A stretch of 64,000 nt of DNA. It comes from Bin18 sp965200355 (GTDB taxonomy: Bacteria > Desulfobacterota > Binatia > Bin18). The translations under genes and the position numbers were made by a program. Of the stretch, positions 54,246 through 63,988 are shown in pieces. The notes below the pieces were generated by a model. That model was given only the letters and a program-made list of their open reading frames with translations, had not been told where the DNA came from and searched no databases. How positions within the stretch are numbered: the stretch's first letter is position 1; each line of letters opens with the position of its first letter. The DNA is taken from the NCBI GenBank assembly GCA_965200355.1, contig OZ241351.1:1612001-1676000 (forward strand), written 5' to 3'.

Positions 54246-54848
54246 ATGTTTGCGATCATTGGACTCGGCAACCCCGGTCGGAACTACGAAAAAACTCGTC
54301 ACAATGTCGGCTTTGGGGTCATTGATATCTTAGCGCAACGCTGGGGGACCCGTCTGTCCCAGTTGATCTGCTCCTCTCGAGTGGCGTGGACGCGCTGGAA
54401 CGGCAAAAAGGTGGGGCTGATTCAACCGCAGACCTTTATGAATCACAGTGGACAGGCGGTTGCGTGCGTGTGCGCCCAATACCAATTGCGGCCAACGGAT
54501 TGTATTGTTGTGCATGATGATGTAGACATGCCGCTCGGCCACCTGCGCATGAAACGGACCGGTGGTTCAGGCGGACACCGGGGCATCGCCTCGCTGATTA
54601 CCGCTCTGGGCAGCCCGGACTTTATCCGTGTCAAGCTTGGAATTGGCCGTCCTGCTGCCGGGCTGAATACTGCGGACTTTGTGCTCCAGCCCTTTACTCA
54701 GGCGGAAGAAGCCTTTATCCTCCCGGCGGCACAACGCGCAGCGAGCACGGTTGAGTGCATTCTGAGAGACGGGCTTGAGCGTGCTACGGCAGCATGTCAT
54801 GGTGCGGCTCCTACGACGCCCGCCCACCCCGCACCGGAGGAGGGCTGA
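54246..54848 (+). CDS. pth: Peptidyl-tRNA hydrolase
   Basis: Pth recycles peptidyl-tRNA released from stalled ribosomes. The 200-residue protein has GLGNPGRNYEKTRHNVGF at the N-terminus (the catalytic His in TRHNVG), FMNHSGQAV, and VVHDDVDMPLGHLRMKRTGGSGGHRGI. ATG 54246 gives the canonical start; the frame from 54192 overlaps the rplY stop. Confidence 0.94.
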   Translation: MFAIIGLGNPGRNYEKTRHNVGFGVIDILAQRWGTRLSQLICSSRVAWTRWNGKKVGLIQPQTFMNHSGQAVACVCAQYQLRPTDCIVVHDDVDMPLGHLRMKRTGGSGGHRGIASLITALGSPDFIRVKLGIGRPAAGLNTADFVLQPFTQAEEAFILPAAQRAASTVECILRDGLERATAACHGAAPTTPAHPAPEEG

Positions 54849-54909
54849 GAATCTCACCACAGCCGCTCAGCGCGAGACGGAGACTGAGAGAGACCCAGCG
54901 GAGGAGTTC

Positions 54910-55419
54910 ATGCCGATTTATGAGACCGTATGTATTCTCCACCCAGAGTTATCTGAGACACGGGTGAAGGATGCGATTGAAGGGATGCAAAAGACTCTGG
55001 AGCAGAGTCAGGCCAGTCTGTTGCAGGTTGAAGAATGGGGGCTGCGGAACTTAGCCTACGACATTCAAAAGCAGCGACGCGGCTACTATGTGCGTTTAGA
55101 GTATGACTCTCTTCCTCAAGCGGTCAAGGACCTTGAACGCGGCTTGCGGTTGAGTGAAGACACGCTGCGCTTCTTATCTGTCGCGCGCTCGGCTCCCTCA
55201 GATGGACAGTCTCCCATTCCTCCGGGTGGCTTAACCAGCCGCCCGGCGAGCCACTTGCCGGAGGCGCAGACGGCACCTCCGGCGGCAGAGGCCCCCGCCC
55301 AAAGTCCTCCTGCGGAAAATGGAGAAGCCGTCGCAACGGCCGGGCCGGCGGAGGCTCCATCCGAGTCAACAAGCACTGCGGCGCATTCTGACTCGAATGG
55401 ACAGGCGAATGAGGAGTAA
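54910..55419 (+). CDS. rpsF: 30S ribosomal protein bS6 with long C-terminal extension
   Basis: Residues 1-100 are bS6 (MPIYETVCILHPEL, WGLRNLAYDIQKQRRGYYVRL, DTLRFL). About 65 extra residues follow, rich in Pro, Ala, Ser and Glu and predicted disordered. The long tail is not needed for ribosome binding in other species. It begins at ATG 54910, 6 nt after GGAGG. First gene of the rpsF-ssb-like-rpsR-rplI set. Confidence 0.92.
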   Translation: MPIYETVCILHPELSETRVKDAIEGMQKTLEQSQASLLQVEEWGLRNLAYDIQKQRRGYYVRLEYDSLPQAVKDLERGLRLSEDTLRFLSVARSAPSDGQSPIPPGGLTSRPASHLPEAQTAPPAAEAPAQSPPAENGEAVATAGPAEAPSESTSTAAHSDSNGQANEE

Positions 55420-55743
55420 GTGACCTGCGTGAGGGCGGGCTATAATAAGGTTATTTTTGCCGGACGGATTGAGAGCCGCCCGGAACTGCGGCGTACGCCC
55501 CAAGGCGTCGCCATCGGGGCGTTTTCTCTGTGTGTGCCGAAAAGTCGGGAGAAGGAGGAGGACTTACTCGTTGATGTCGTGGCTTTTCGGAGGCTTGCCG
55601 AAGAGTACTGTCCTGTGCTGACCGTTGGGCGAACCGTCTTAGTAGAAGGGGCGCTTGCGCCCTATCGGTGGCATCAGGTGGAAGGGGCGAGACAAAGAAC
55701 GTATGAGGTCCACGCGACAACGATCCGTATTCTTGAGGCATGA
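55420..55743 (+). CDS. Short single-stranded DNA-binding (SSB/OB-fold) protein
   Basis: The 107-residue protein has the SSB N-terminal strand YNKVIFAGRIESRPELRRTP, a conserved VDVVAFRRLAEEY and GRTVLVEGAL, all OB-fold landmarks, but lacks the acidic C-terminal tail of full SSB that binds partners. It starts at GTG 55420, immediately after the rpsF stop (TAAGTG) with GAGGAG inside rpsF, so translation is coupled. The position between rpsF and rpsR is that of ssb or priB. It may be the sole SSB of the operon or a PriB-like accessory. Confidence 0.8.
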   Translation: MTCVRAGYNKVIFAGRIESRPELRRTPQGVAIGAFSLCVPKSREKEEDLLVDVVAFRRLAEEYCPVLTVGRTVLVEGALAPYRWHQVEGARQRTYEVHATTIRILEA

Positions 55744-55800
55744 AGCCGCACGCTATCTGGCCGGTCACGAAGGAAATAAAGAAGAGTAGAGGGACGAGCT

Positions 55801-56076
55801 ATGGCAAGACCACCTAGGGGGGGATTTCACCGACGAGGCGGCGATGACCGATACCCGCGCCGCATGCGGCGTAAAGTCTGTCGCTTCTGTGTCGATAAGC
55901 GAGATTTCATTGACTATAAAGAGACCGCTGTCCTGAAGGATTTTGTCACGGAGCGTGGAAAGATCATCCCCAGTCGCATCACTGGGACCTGCGTCTGGCA
56001 TCAGCGGAAATTGACCCTGGCGATTAAACAGGCGCGGGCGATAGCCTTACTCCCTTACGTGGCGGCGCAGGTATAG
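55801..56076 (+). CDS. rpsR: 30S ribosomal protein bS18
   Basis: The 91-residue protein has an N-terminal basic stretch, the CRFC pair, IDYKETAVLKDFVTERGKIIPSR and QRKLTLAIKQARAIALLPYV, all bS18 hallmarks. It follows the SSB-like gene by 57 nt. GGGACGAGCT precedes ATG 55801. Confidence 0.95.
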   Translation: MARPPRGGFHRRGGDDRYPRRMRRKVCRFCVDKRDFIDYKETAVLKDFVTERGKIIPSRITGTCVWHQRKLTLAIKQARAIALLPYVAAQV

Positions 56077-56141
56077 CGGGGTATTGTTCAGGTCAGCCAT
56101 TTGGTTGCGTGCTCACAGTTGCTCTCATAGGGTAGGTGTAT

Positions 56142-56594
56142 ATGGAAGTTATCTTGCAAGAAGACGTCGAGAACCTGGGCGAAATCGGAGATATCGTCAA
56201 AGTCAAAGATGGATACGCGCGGAACTATTTGCTTCCGCGTGGTCTGGCGCTGACAGCCAGCCGACGTAATGTCCGGGTCTTAGAGCACCAGAAACGTCTG
56301 ACCGCAAAGAAGAGAGAACGCGCGCAGCGGAACGCCAACGCCGTCCGTGACCGGCTGTCCAGTCTCACCCTGTCTATCACGGCTCGTGCAGGAGAAGAGG
56401 ACAAGCTCTTTGGCTCTGTGACGAACATCGATATTGAAAAGGCGCTTCAGGCGCAAAACGTGACCATAGACCGAAGGAAAATTGTCCTGACTGAACCGAT
56501 TAAACAGCTCGGCACCTACACTGTACCGATTCGGCTCAGTAGAGACGTTGAAGCAAGTATCACCGTTCAGGTCCGTCCAGAAAGCGCGGCGTAG
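56142..56594 (+). CDS. rplI: 50S ribosomal protein bL9
   Basis: The 150-residue protein starts MEVILQEDVENLGEIGD and contains VKDGYARNYLLPRGLA, the N-terminal RNA-binding domain, then the central helix and C-terminal domain (IKQLGTYTVPIRLS). I use ATG 56142 as in other bL9; an in-frame GTG at 56136 is an alternative. Last gene of the rpsF-rpsR-rplI set. Confidence 0.94.
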   Translation: MEVILQEDVENLGEIGDIVKVKDGYARNYLLPRGLALTASRRNVRVLEHQKRLTAKKRERAQRNANAVRDRLSSLTLSITARAGEEDKLFGSVTNIDIEKALQAQNVTIDRRKIVLTEPIKQLGTYTVPIRLSRDVEASITVQVRPESAA

Positions 56595-56602
56595 CCATTT
56601 TC

Positions 56603-56631
56603 TTGACACGCTATAGGAAAGTTGGTACGCA
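56603..56631 (+). promoter_or_regulatory. Candidate promoter upstream of tRNA-Val
   Basis: TTGACA at 56603 is followed after 17 nt by TACGCA, a weak -10, 88 nt before the tRNA and just after rplI. Confidence 0.3.
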
Positions 56632-56642
56632 CCAAGCGACCG

Positions 56643-56699
56643 AAAAGAGTGAACGTGTTCTCCAATAGATGTGAAATGCTGAACCCGCCTACTCTTTTT
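56643..56699 (+). repeat. Hairpin element, copy 1 (shared with 59501-59553)
   Basis: Outer stem AAAAGAGT/ACTCTTTT followed by a T run encloses GAACGTGTTCTCCAATA and ATGCTGAAC. The same inner words occur in the rpmI-rplT gap, while the outer stem differs but stays paired. It could act as an intrinsic terminator after rplI. Confidence 0.6.
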
Positions 56700-56718
56700 G
56701 AACAGCGGAGCGTCCTGC

Positions 56719-56790
56719 AGGCACGTAGCTCAGTGGGAGAGCACTTCCTTGACGCGGAAGGGGTCGGCGGTTCAATCCCGCCCGTGCCTA
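56719..56790 (+). tRNA. tRNA-Val (anticodon GAC)
   Basis: The acceptor stem AGGCACG pairs with CGTGCCT. D-arm GCTC/GAGC, anticodon stem CTTCC/GGAAG with loop TTGACGC (anticodon GAC), and T-arm GGCGG-TTCAATC-CCGCC are complete. Discriminator is A; CCA is not encoded. It lies between rplI and thrS. Confidence 0.93.
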
Positions 56791-56830
56791 TGCCCCGGAA
56801 AGCAAGACCCTCTGAACAGGCGCGTGAGGG

Positions 56831-56870
56831 AAAAGAGGTAGGAGAAGGTCAATGACGCCTCTTTTCTTTT
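56831..56870 (+). terminator. Terminator-like hairpin immediately upstream of thrS
   Basis: AAAAGAGG at 56831-56838 pairs with CCTCTTTT at 56858-56865, followed by CTTTTT. It ends only a few nt before the thrS ATG, so it either terminates the tRNA-Val transcript or acts as a leader attenuator. Confidence 0.55.
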
Positions 56871-56874
56871 TGAT

Positions 56875-58784
56875 ATGAACGACATTGCTCAACACCGTAC
56901 TGCCAGTACCAGCGAGCGGCCCACCGAAGACAGGACGAATGCTGCGGGGCCCCAACACTTCAGCCGGCGTTTCCCCAAGGCCATTGCCGCTCGTGTAGAT
57001 GGAAAAGTCGTCGATGTGTCCTCCCCTTTGGTCACTGAGGCGTCCGAGCCGATTTTTCCTTCCTCGCCCGAGGGACTCGAAGTCTTGCGCCATTCGACCG
57101 CCCATCTCATGGCGCAAGCCGTAAAACGCCTTTTTCCTGAAGTCCAGATCACGATTGGCCCTGTGGTCGAGAGCGGATTCTACTACGACTTCAAGCATGA
57201 TCGGTCGTTCACGCCGGAGGATGTCGCCCGCATCGAAGCAGAGATGCAGACCATCGTTACCGAAAACCTCCCGGTCAGCCGTGAAGAAGTGACCCGTAAT
57301 GACGCGGTTCGCTTCTTCACCCAGATGGGCGAAGCGTATAAGGCGGAGATTATCGCCGGCATCCCGGAGGATGAGGTCGTCTCGCTGTATCGGCAGGGTG
57401 AGTTTGTTGACCTATGCCGTGGCCCCCACGCCCCGTCAACTGGCCGCATCCCAGCCTTTACACTCACTCGCGTGGCCGGGGCGTATTGGCGGGGAGACGA
57501 AAAGAACGAGATGCTCCAACGCATCTACGGCACGGCCTTTGCCACGCCAAAGGAACTCCGCCAACACCTCTCCTTGCTTGAGGAAGCCAAACGGCGTGAC
57601 CATCGTCGCGTCGGGCGGGAGCTTGATCTGTTCAGCTTCAATCCTGTTGCGCCGGGGAGTCCATTCTTTCACCCCAAAGGGACCTTTATCTATAATGAGC
57701 TCATCACCTATATGCGTGGTCTCTACCAACGCTATGGCTACCAGGAAGTGTTGACCCCGCAGATCTTTGATGTTGATCTCTGGCACCGCTCCGGTCACTA
57801 CGAGAACTACAAGGAAAATATCTTTTTTACTGAGGTTGAGGGACGTGACTTTGGTGTCAAGCCCATGAACTGCCCCGGTCATACCTATATTTATGCGGCA
57901 AAGAAGCACTCCTACCGGGACCTGCCGCTGCGCTATGCGGACTTCGCCCGCCTGCACCGTTTCGAGCGCTCGGGCGTCTTAGCGGGTTTGACCCGGGTGC
58001 GTTCATTTTCTCAGGATGATGCCCATATTTTCTGCACCCCGGAGCAAATCGAAAGTGAAGTGAGTGGCGTACTGCGCCTAATTAACGAAGTATATCAGAC
58101 GTTTGGTTTCGAGGAAGTCCACTTCTACCTTGCGACACGGCCAGAAAAACGACTGGGCGATGATGCCACCTGGGAACGGGCGGAAGCGGCCCTGGCTGGG
58201 GCCCTCGAAGCGAACGAGATTGCCTACGAAGTCAATGTTGCAGATGGTGCCTTTTATGGACCCAAAATTGACTTCATCGTTCTCGACGCCTTACGTCGTG
58301 AATGGCAACTCGCAACGATTCAGCTCGACTTTATGCTGCCCGAACGCTTTGACCTGCGCTATGTGACCGCCCACGGGGACGAGGCTCGGCCGGTGATGAT
58401 CCATCGTGCAGTCCTTGGCTCCATCGAACGCTTTATGGGGATACTGATCGAACACTGCGGTGGGGATTTTCCGTTGTGGCTCGCCCCAGTCCAGGTGAAA
58501 ATTGTGACGGTGACTGATAATCAAGACGCCTATGCCCGGCAGGTTGACGCCCAGCTCAAACAGGCCGGGATTCGTTGCGAGCTGGACCTGCGGAATGAGA
58601 AGCTGGGATATAAAATCCGAGAAGCGGAAATGCAGAAAATCCCGTATACCGTCGTCATTGGGGATAAAGAGGTACAAGCCGGGACCGTCGCCCCACGGGC
58701 ACGCAAGCGAGAAAAAATCGCCCCGCTGTCCGTGCCGGCTCTGATTGAGCGCTTGAACCGTGAACGTATCCCGGGAGGTGTATC

Positions 58785-58788
<4 letters not shown>
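56875..58788 (+). CDS. thrS: Threonyl-tRNA synthetase
   Basis: ThrRS charges tRNA-Thr and edits mischarged serine. The 637-residue protein has a short, divergent TGS region (residues 1-60), the editing-domain HxxxH (RHSTAHLMAQAV, about residue 70), class II motif 2 around RFERSGVL, the Zn-site region MNCPGHTYIY, and a C-terminal anticodon domain (VQVKIVTVTD to the end). ATG 56875 has no clear ribosome site and abuts a terminator-like hairpin, which suggests leader control. Its stop overlaps the infC start. Confidence 0.94.
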
Positions 58789-59300
<512 letters not shown>

Positions 59301-59302
59301 CT

Positions 59303-59500
59303 ATGCCTAAGATTAAAACCCGCCGTGGAGCGGCCAAGCGGTTTAAGATCACAGGGAGTGGCAAGGTGCGCCGCCGCCGCGCCTACCTGCGTCATATCCT
59401 GTCAACAAAAACACGAAAACAGAAACGGAATCTCCGCCAGCCGGCGCTCGTCGTAGACTCCGAGGCCAAGGCGATCAAAAAACTGATTCCTTACTTATAG
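59303..59500 (+). CDS. rpmI: 50S ribosomal protein bL35
   Basis: The 65-residue basic protein MPKIKTRRGAAKRFKITGSG with RRRRAYLRHILSTKTRKQKR matches bL35 throughout. It follows infC with a 2-nt gap, the usual infC-rpmI-rplT operon. Confidence 0.95.
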   Translation: MPKIKTRRGAAKRFKITGSGKVRRRRAYLRHILSTKTRKQKRNLRQPALVVDSEAKAIKKLIPYL

Positions 59501-59553
59501 AAAGGGCGAACGTGTCTCCAATACACACGAGATGCTGGACACGTTTACCCTTT
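59501..59553 (+). repeat. Hairpin element, copy 2 (rpmI-rplT gap)
   Basis: AAAGGGCGAACGTGTC can pair with GACACGTTTACCCTTT, with loop TCCAATA...ATGCTG. Loop words match copy 1 at 56643 while stems vary but stay paired. No long T tract follows, so a pure terminator is less likely; a regulatory leader for rplT is possible. Confidence 0.6.
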
Positions 59554-59575
59554 GAGACGGAGAGGAGGAGGGTGT

Positions 59576-59935
59576 ATGCCACGTGCAAAACGAGGTTTTA
59601 AGGCCCGCCGGCGCAGAAAGCGGATTCTCAAACTGGCCAAAGGATTTACCGGTGGCCGTCGGCGTCAGTATCGTCAGGCGCGTGAAACCGTCGAACGGGG
59701 CTTGGCCTACGCCTACCGAGACCGGCGCAATAAAAAACGCGATTTCCGGCGTTTATGGACGGTGCGGATCAATGCTGCCGCACGCCTGAATGGGCTGAGT
59801 TATAGCCGGCTCATCTATGGGTTGTCTCAGGCTGGGGTTGAAATTGATCGGAAAATTCTAGCCGCCCTGGCCATGCAAGACCCACCGGCCTTTGCCGCAG
59901 TCACCGACGTGGCAAAGCAGCGTCTGGCAGCGTAG
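59576..59935 (+). CDS. rplT: 50S ribosomal protein bL20
   Basis: The 119-residue basic protein begins MPRAKRGFKARRRRKRIL and contains RRQYRQARETVERGL and RRLWTVRINAAARLNGLSYS, as in bL20. ATG 59576 follows GGAGG; the frame from 59552 is longer without support. Last gene of the infC-rpmI-rplT set. Confidence 0.94.
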   Translation: MPRAKRGFKARRRRKRILKLAKGFTGGRRRQYRQARETVERGLAYAYRDRRNKKRDFRRLWTVRINAAARLNGLSYSRLIYGLSQAGVEIDRKILAALAMQDPPAFAAVTDVAKQRLAA

Positions 59936-60007
59936 GAAGCTGTTTCCCCTCTGCGCACCCTGTGGCTTTCAGTAACGGAGAAATCGCCGGTGTCACTCCT
60001 CCTGCTC

Positions 60008-62386
60008 CTAACGGAGATGCAGCCCCTTCGACTCCAGGAAGGCGATATACTCCCGTTGGAAGGCTTCTATCTGCTCCCCAGTGAGGGTGCTGTCCTGAGA
60101 CTCAATCCAGTACCGGAAAGTATAGCTGGCGGTCCCTTCCGCTAACCCCTTGCCCTGATAGAGAGTGATAAACTCTCGCTTTTTCAGCAGGTCGTGAGAA
60201 AAATCGTCGAGCGTGCGAGCCAACTCGGCGAAACCTGCCTGGGCGCTGGCCACAATAGAGAAGTCAAACCACGAGCCAGGATAGCGAGAAGCCGGCGCAT
60301 AGCTGGTGGTCGGAAAAATGGGCCCCTCAAGCTTGTCGAAATCCAGCTCGAACCAGACCACCTGAGCGGCGGGGGCAATTTTCGCCAAGAGCGGGTCGGA
60401 CAAAAAGCCAAGCTGACCGACCCGCGCCTCGTGGAGTAAGATGTCAACATACCCGCCGGGCGTGTGCCACGGTGCGGTCGTTGTCGTACCAGGCGCAAAC
60501 GCCAGTGCGCCCAGACTGAGATGTGCGGCAAGAGCTTCAAGGGCCCCTTTGATCTGGCGAAAATGCGCCTCCAAATTCCCCAGGCGTTCGTGTTGACAGC
60601 TCGCCCCGGCCAGCACGCTTTTCTCTGTGTGGTCCTGTTCGCCAGCGGGCAGATAGACTCGTCCCAACTCAAAGATGCGGAAACTCTCCCGCAGGACGGT
60701 GTTTTTTTTCACCACGGCAAACATATTGGGCAGCAGAGTCGTCTGGAGCCGGACATGCTGCTCTGCGCTGGGATTGGCCATCTCCAGCGTGGCTGTGGGC
60801 TCATAGCCGAGCGTCTTGAGCCAAGTGTCGTCAAACCAGCTATAATTATGGACCTCCGAGAATCCGTGCGCCTGGGCGAGAATACGACGAGCTTTATGCT
60901 GGGTGCGCAGACGATCATTAAAGGCCACCCGTTCAACCGAGAAGTTCGGCATCTTCGGCTCAAGGTTGTCATACCCCTGAATACGGGTGACTTCTTCCAG
61001 AATATCAACCGGTAAGGAAATGTCTTTCTCACTCCGAAACGGCGGGATGCCGACAGAGAGGATGTTGTTCGTCACACTGGCTTCAAAACCGAGTGAGGTC
61101 AGGATGGACACCATCCTGTCTGGGGCAATCGGGTTGCCTATGCGTCGATCAAAGAAGTCAGTTGGAATATCGAGAGAGCGGGTATATGTCTTCAATGCCC
61201 CCTGTGAGGTGAACCGCGAGCGTATCCGAGGCTGAAGACCGGATTCGAGCAGCAGGGCGAGAAAACGCTCGGTCGCGATTTTTGTATTCGCGGGCGGCTG
61301 TTGCTTCTCAAAACGTTGGCTGGCATCGGTATGAATACCCAGCCGGCTCGCGGTCCGGCGAATGCGCGCATCCTTAAAATTTGCACTCTCAAGCAGCAGG
61401 CCGGTGGTCTGCTGGCTGACCTCACTATTGAGCCCGCCCATGATGCCGGCTAGAGCAATCGGCTCCCGTTCATTCCAGATCATCAGATCTGCCGGGGTCA
61501 TCTGTCGCTCTTGCCCATCAAGCGTTGTAAACGGGCCCGTTGTGCCAAAGGGGGCAACGCGGACAGCCTGGAGGCGGCTCGCGTCGAAGGCGTGCATGGG
61601 CTGGCCAAGTTCAAGCATAATATAATTGGTCAGATCGACCAGAACATTGAAGGTGCGCTGTCCCAGGGCGTGCAGACGGTATTGGAGCGTCAGGGGCGAG
61701 GGCAGGGCGGCGACTCCGGTCATCTCAATACAGCAGTAACAGGGACAATTCTCGGGATCGTCAAGGGTCAGTGGATAGGCGGGTAAGGCGTTATACTGGG
61801 CCACATCAACGAGTTGGAGCGGCCGTAACGGGCGCTGAAAAATAGCCGCCACTTCACGCGCGATGCCGTAGTGCCCCCACAGGTCGGGACGGTGGGTGAC
61901 GCTCTTATTGTCGATTTCAAGCAGGGTGTCTGAGGGGGGGATGAAGTCGGACAGCGCAGCCCCACTCTCAAGAGACGCAGGAAGGTCGAGGATACCGAAA
62001 TGGCCGCCACCCATGCCGAGTTCCTCGGACGAGCACAAGATACCCTGACTCGGTTTCCCACCGACGTGCTTTTCTGTAATCGTCTGCCCCCCGGCAATCG
62101 TGACCCCAGCCGCGGCAAAGGCAGATTTCATCCCCTCCCGCACATTGAGCGCGCCACACACGGTCGTAAACTGTTGCGTGCCACACTGAACGGACACAAA
62201 GGTGGAGCGGTCGTCCAGCGGCTCGACCGCTACGACTTCGCCGATACGAACCCCATCAAGGGCGCGAACCAGTGTCTCAAGCCCCTCCACCTCAGCCGTG
62301 GCCATGGTGAGCCGGTGGGCGATTGTTTGGGGTGAGAGGTCCGAGAGGTCTACATATTGGGCGATCCAGTCAAGAGAGAGGTGCAT
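60008..62386 (-). CDS. pheT: Phenylalanyl-tRNA synthetase beta subunit
   Basis: PheT pairs with PheS to charge tRNA-Phe. The 792-residue protein has an N-terminal EMAP-type tRNA-binding domain (about residues 40-145; IGEVVAVEPL, CGALNVREGM), B3/B4 editing and B5 domains, a class II-like core (ARRILAQAHGFSEVHNYSW) and an FDX-ACB anticodon domain at the C-terminus (YPGSWFDFSIVAS). It starts 13 nt after pheS on the reverse strand. In many bacteria pheST follows rplT in the same direction; here the block is inverted. Confidence 0.94.
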   Translation of the reverse strand: MHLSLDWIAQYVDLSDLSPQTIAHRLTMATAEVEGLETLVRALDGVRIGEVVAVEPLDDRSTFVSVQCGTQQFTTVCGALNVREGMKSAFAAAGVTIAGGQTITEKHVGGKPSQGILCSSEELGMGGGHFGILDLPASLESGAALSDFIPPSDTLLEIDNKSVTHRPDLWGHYGIAREVAAIFQRPLRPLQLVDVAQYNALPAYPLTLDDPENCPCYCCIEMTGVAALPSPLTLQYRLHALGQRTFNVLVDLTNYIMLELGQPMHAFDASRLQAVRVAPFGTTGPFTTLDGQERQMTPADLMIWNEREPIALAGIMGGLNSEVSQQTTGLLLESANFKDARIRRTASRLGIHTDASQRFEKQQPPANTKIATERFLALLLESGLQPRIRSRFTSQGALKTYTRSLDIPTDFFDRRIGNPIAPDRMVSILTSLGFEASVTNNILSVGIPPFRSEKDISLPVDILEEVTRIQGYDNLEPKMPNFSVERVAFNDRLRTQHKARRILAQAHGFSEVHNYSWFDDTWLKTLGYEPTATLEMANPSAEQHVRLQTTLLPNMFAVVKKNTVLRESFRIFELGRVYLPAGEQDHTEKSVLAGASCQHERLGNLEAHFRQIKGALEALAAHLSLGALAFAPGTTTTAPWHTPGGYVDILLHEARVGQLGFLSDPLLAKIAPAAQVVWFELDFDKLEGPIFPTTSYAPASRYPGSWFDFSIVASAQAGFAELARTLDDFSHDLLKKREFITLYQGKGLAEGTASYTFRYWIESQDSTLTGEQIEAFQREYIAFLESKGLHLR

Positions 62387-62399
62387 GGCTGACTCCTGC

Positions 62400-63413
62400 T
62401 CAGACGGCTGCCGGGAATTGCTCGTAGAAGCGCAGATCGCCCGAGTTCAGAAGCCGGATATCTGGGATATTATATTTCATCATGGCGAGGCGGGTGAGAC
62501 CTAAGCCAAAGGCAAAACCACTATAGCGGTCCGGCTCAACCTGACCAAATGCAAGAACCCGAGGGTGCACCAGACCGCACGGGAGCAATTCAATCCAGCC
62601 GGATTTCTTGCAGGTTGAACAGCCCGTGCCGACGCAGAGCAGGCATTGGATATCCAACTCAAAGCCAGGTTCGACAAAAGGGAAATAGCCTGGACGTAAG
62701 CGCACTGTGACCTCTCGGTGAAAGACCGCGGTCAGCACGGTGCGCATAACCGCAATCAGGTTCGCGACCGAAATCTCTCGGTCTACCATCAAGCCTTCGA
62801 GTTGGTAGAAGGTATTCTCATGGCTGGGATCAATAGCCTCATTCCGAAAACAACGCCCTGGGAATATGGCCCGAACGGGTGCGCCATAGTCCTCTAAGGC
62901 CCGAACCTGATTGGCCGATGTATGCGTTCGGAGCAGCAGGCCATTCTTGAGCCAGTACGTATCCTGCATGTCTCGGGCGGGGTGGTCGCGGGGGATATTC
63001 AGACTCTCAAAATTATAAAAGTCCGTTTCCACGTGGTAGCCATCAAGGATCATAAACCCCAGCGATTGAAAAATTTCTTCGAGTTCCAGTTGGACAAGAG
63101 AAATCGGGTGTAGATGGCCCAGGTGATTGTTGAGACCTGGCAGCGTCATATCAATGCTCGGCGGGCTGAGGGCCGGACTGGTCTGACGTGCCTGTGCGGC
63201 TGCGAGCTGCTGTTCTGCAAAGCGCTTTAATTCATTGAACTGCTGTCCAAAGCGTTTCTTTTCATCCGCTGACATCGCGGAGAAATCAGCGTTTTTCCGC
63301 AGTAGGGTGATTGCGCCTTTCCGTCCGAGATAACGAACGCGAACAGCTTCGATGGCGTGGCTTGTTGTCGCCGCGGTCAGGTCTTCACTCAGCTGAGTAC
63401 GGATTTCCTGCAA
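62400..63413 (-). CDS. pheS: Phenylalanyl-tRNA synthetase alpha subunit
   Basis: The 337-residue PheS has a helical N-terminus, motif 2-like PVRAIFPGRCFRNEAIDPSHENTF and the C-terminal GFAFGLGLTRLAMMKYNI (motif 3). A CxxC pair (CVGTGCSTCKKSG) adds a likely Zn site seen in some PheS. The frame is open to 63497, but homology begins near the TTG at 63413, which has AAGGAGGGG upstream; I choose TTG. It is followed at once by pheT. Confidence 0.94.
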   Translation of the reverse strand: MQEIRTQLSEDLTAATTSHAIEAVRVRYLGRKGAITLLRKNADFSAMSADEKKRFGQQFNELKRFAEQQLAAAQARQTSPALSPPSIDMTLPGLNNHLGHLHPISLVQLELEEIFQSLGFMILDGYHVETDFYNFESLNIPRDHPARDMQDTYWLKNGLLLRTHTSANQVRALEDYGAPVRAIFPGRCFRNEAIDPSHENTFYQLEGLMVDREISVANLIAVMRTVLTAVFHREVTVRLRPGYFPFVEPGFELDIQCLLCVGTGCSTCKKSGWIELLPCGLVHPRVLAFGQVEPDRYSGFAFGLGLTRLAMMKYNIPDIRLLNSGDLRFYEQFPAAV

Positions 63414-63706
63414 GGGGTCCCCTCCTTGGCTTGATTTGTCTTTTATCCTAGCGGTGGGGCTTCTTTGCTGAAAGCCCTTCTGCCGAGAAGATGTCAAGGC
63501 GCGTCCAAACTTGACTTCAAGACGAGGCTCTACTATGCTCGGCGCGTTATTCTTGATAATAAAGTTGTGGTATTACAGCATCTTGTGCTCCTTATCGGCT
63601 GCCTGGAGAACGGCGCATGACAGACGCGACTCGGTTCCTCCCTGTTTGATATCGGCTAAAAAATTCCTCGCCTCCTGCTGATGGAGGACGTATGGTGAGG
63701 CTCTGC

Positions 63707-63988
63707 ATGACAAAAGCAGATATTATCGAGCATATTTACGAGAAGGTTGGCTTCTCGAAAAAAGAAGCGACCGATGTAGTGGAGTCGATCTTCGAAATCA
63801 TCAAAGGCCATCTCGAAAAAGGAGAAAAGGTCAAAATCTCCAGCTTTGGGAATTTCGTCATTCACGAGAAACATCCGCGGAAAGGACGGAATCCGCAGAC
63901 CGGGGAAGAAATTATCATATCCGGCCGGCGGGTGTTGTCGTTCAAACCGAGCCCTGTCTTAAAAAAGGCTATTAACCCACTCCTCTAG
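63707..63988 (+). CDS. ihfA: Integration host factor alpha-like/HU-family DNA-bending protein
   Basis: The 93-residue protein has the HU/IHF fold: MTKADIIEHIYEKVGFSKKEA, the SSFGNFVIHEK hinge, and RKGRNPQTGEEIIISGRRVLSFKPSP, the DNA-binding arm with the intercalating Pro in RNPQTG. Position after pheST matches ihfA in many genomes. ATG 63707 with GGTGAGG is preferred; ATG 63692 (98 aa) is also possible. Divergent from pheS across a 293-nt control region. Confidence 0.87.
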   Translation: MTKADIIEHIYEKVGFSKKEATDVVESIFEIIKGHLEKGEKVKISSFGNFVIHEKHPRKGRNPQTGEEIIISGRRVLSFKPSPVLKKAINPLL

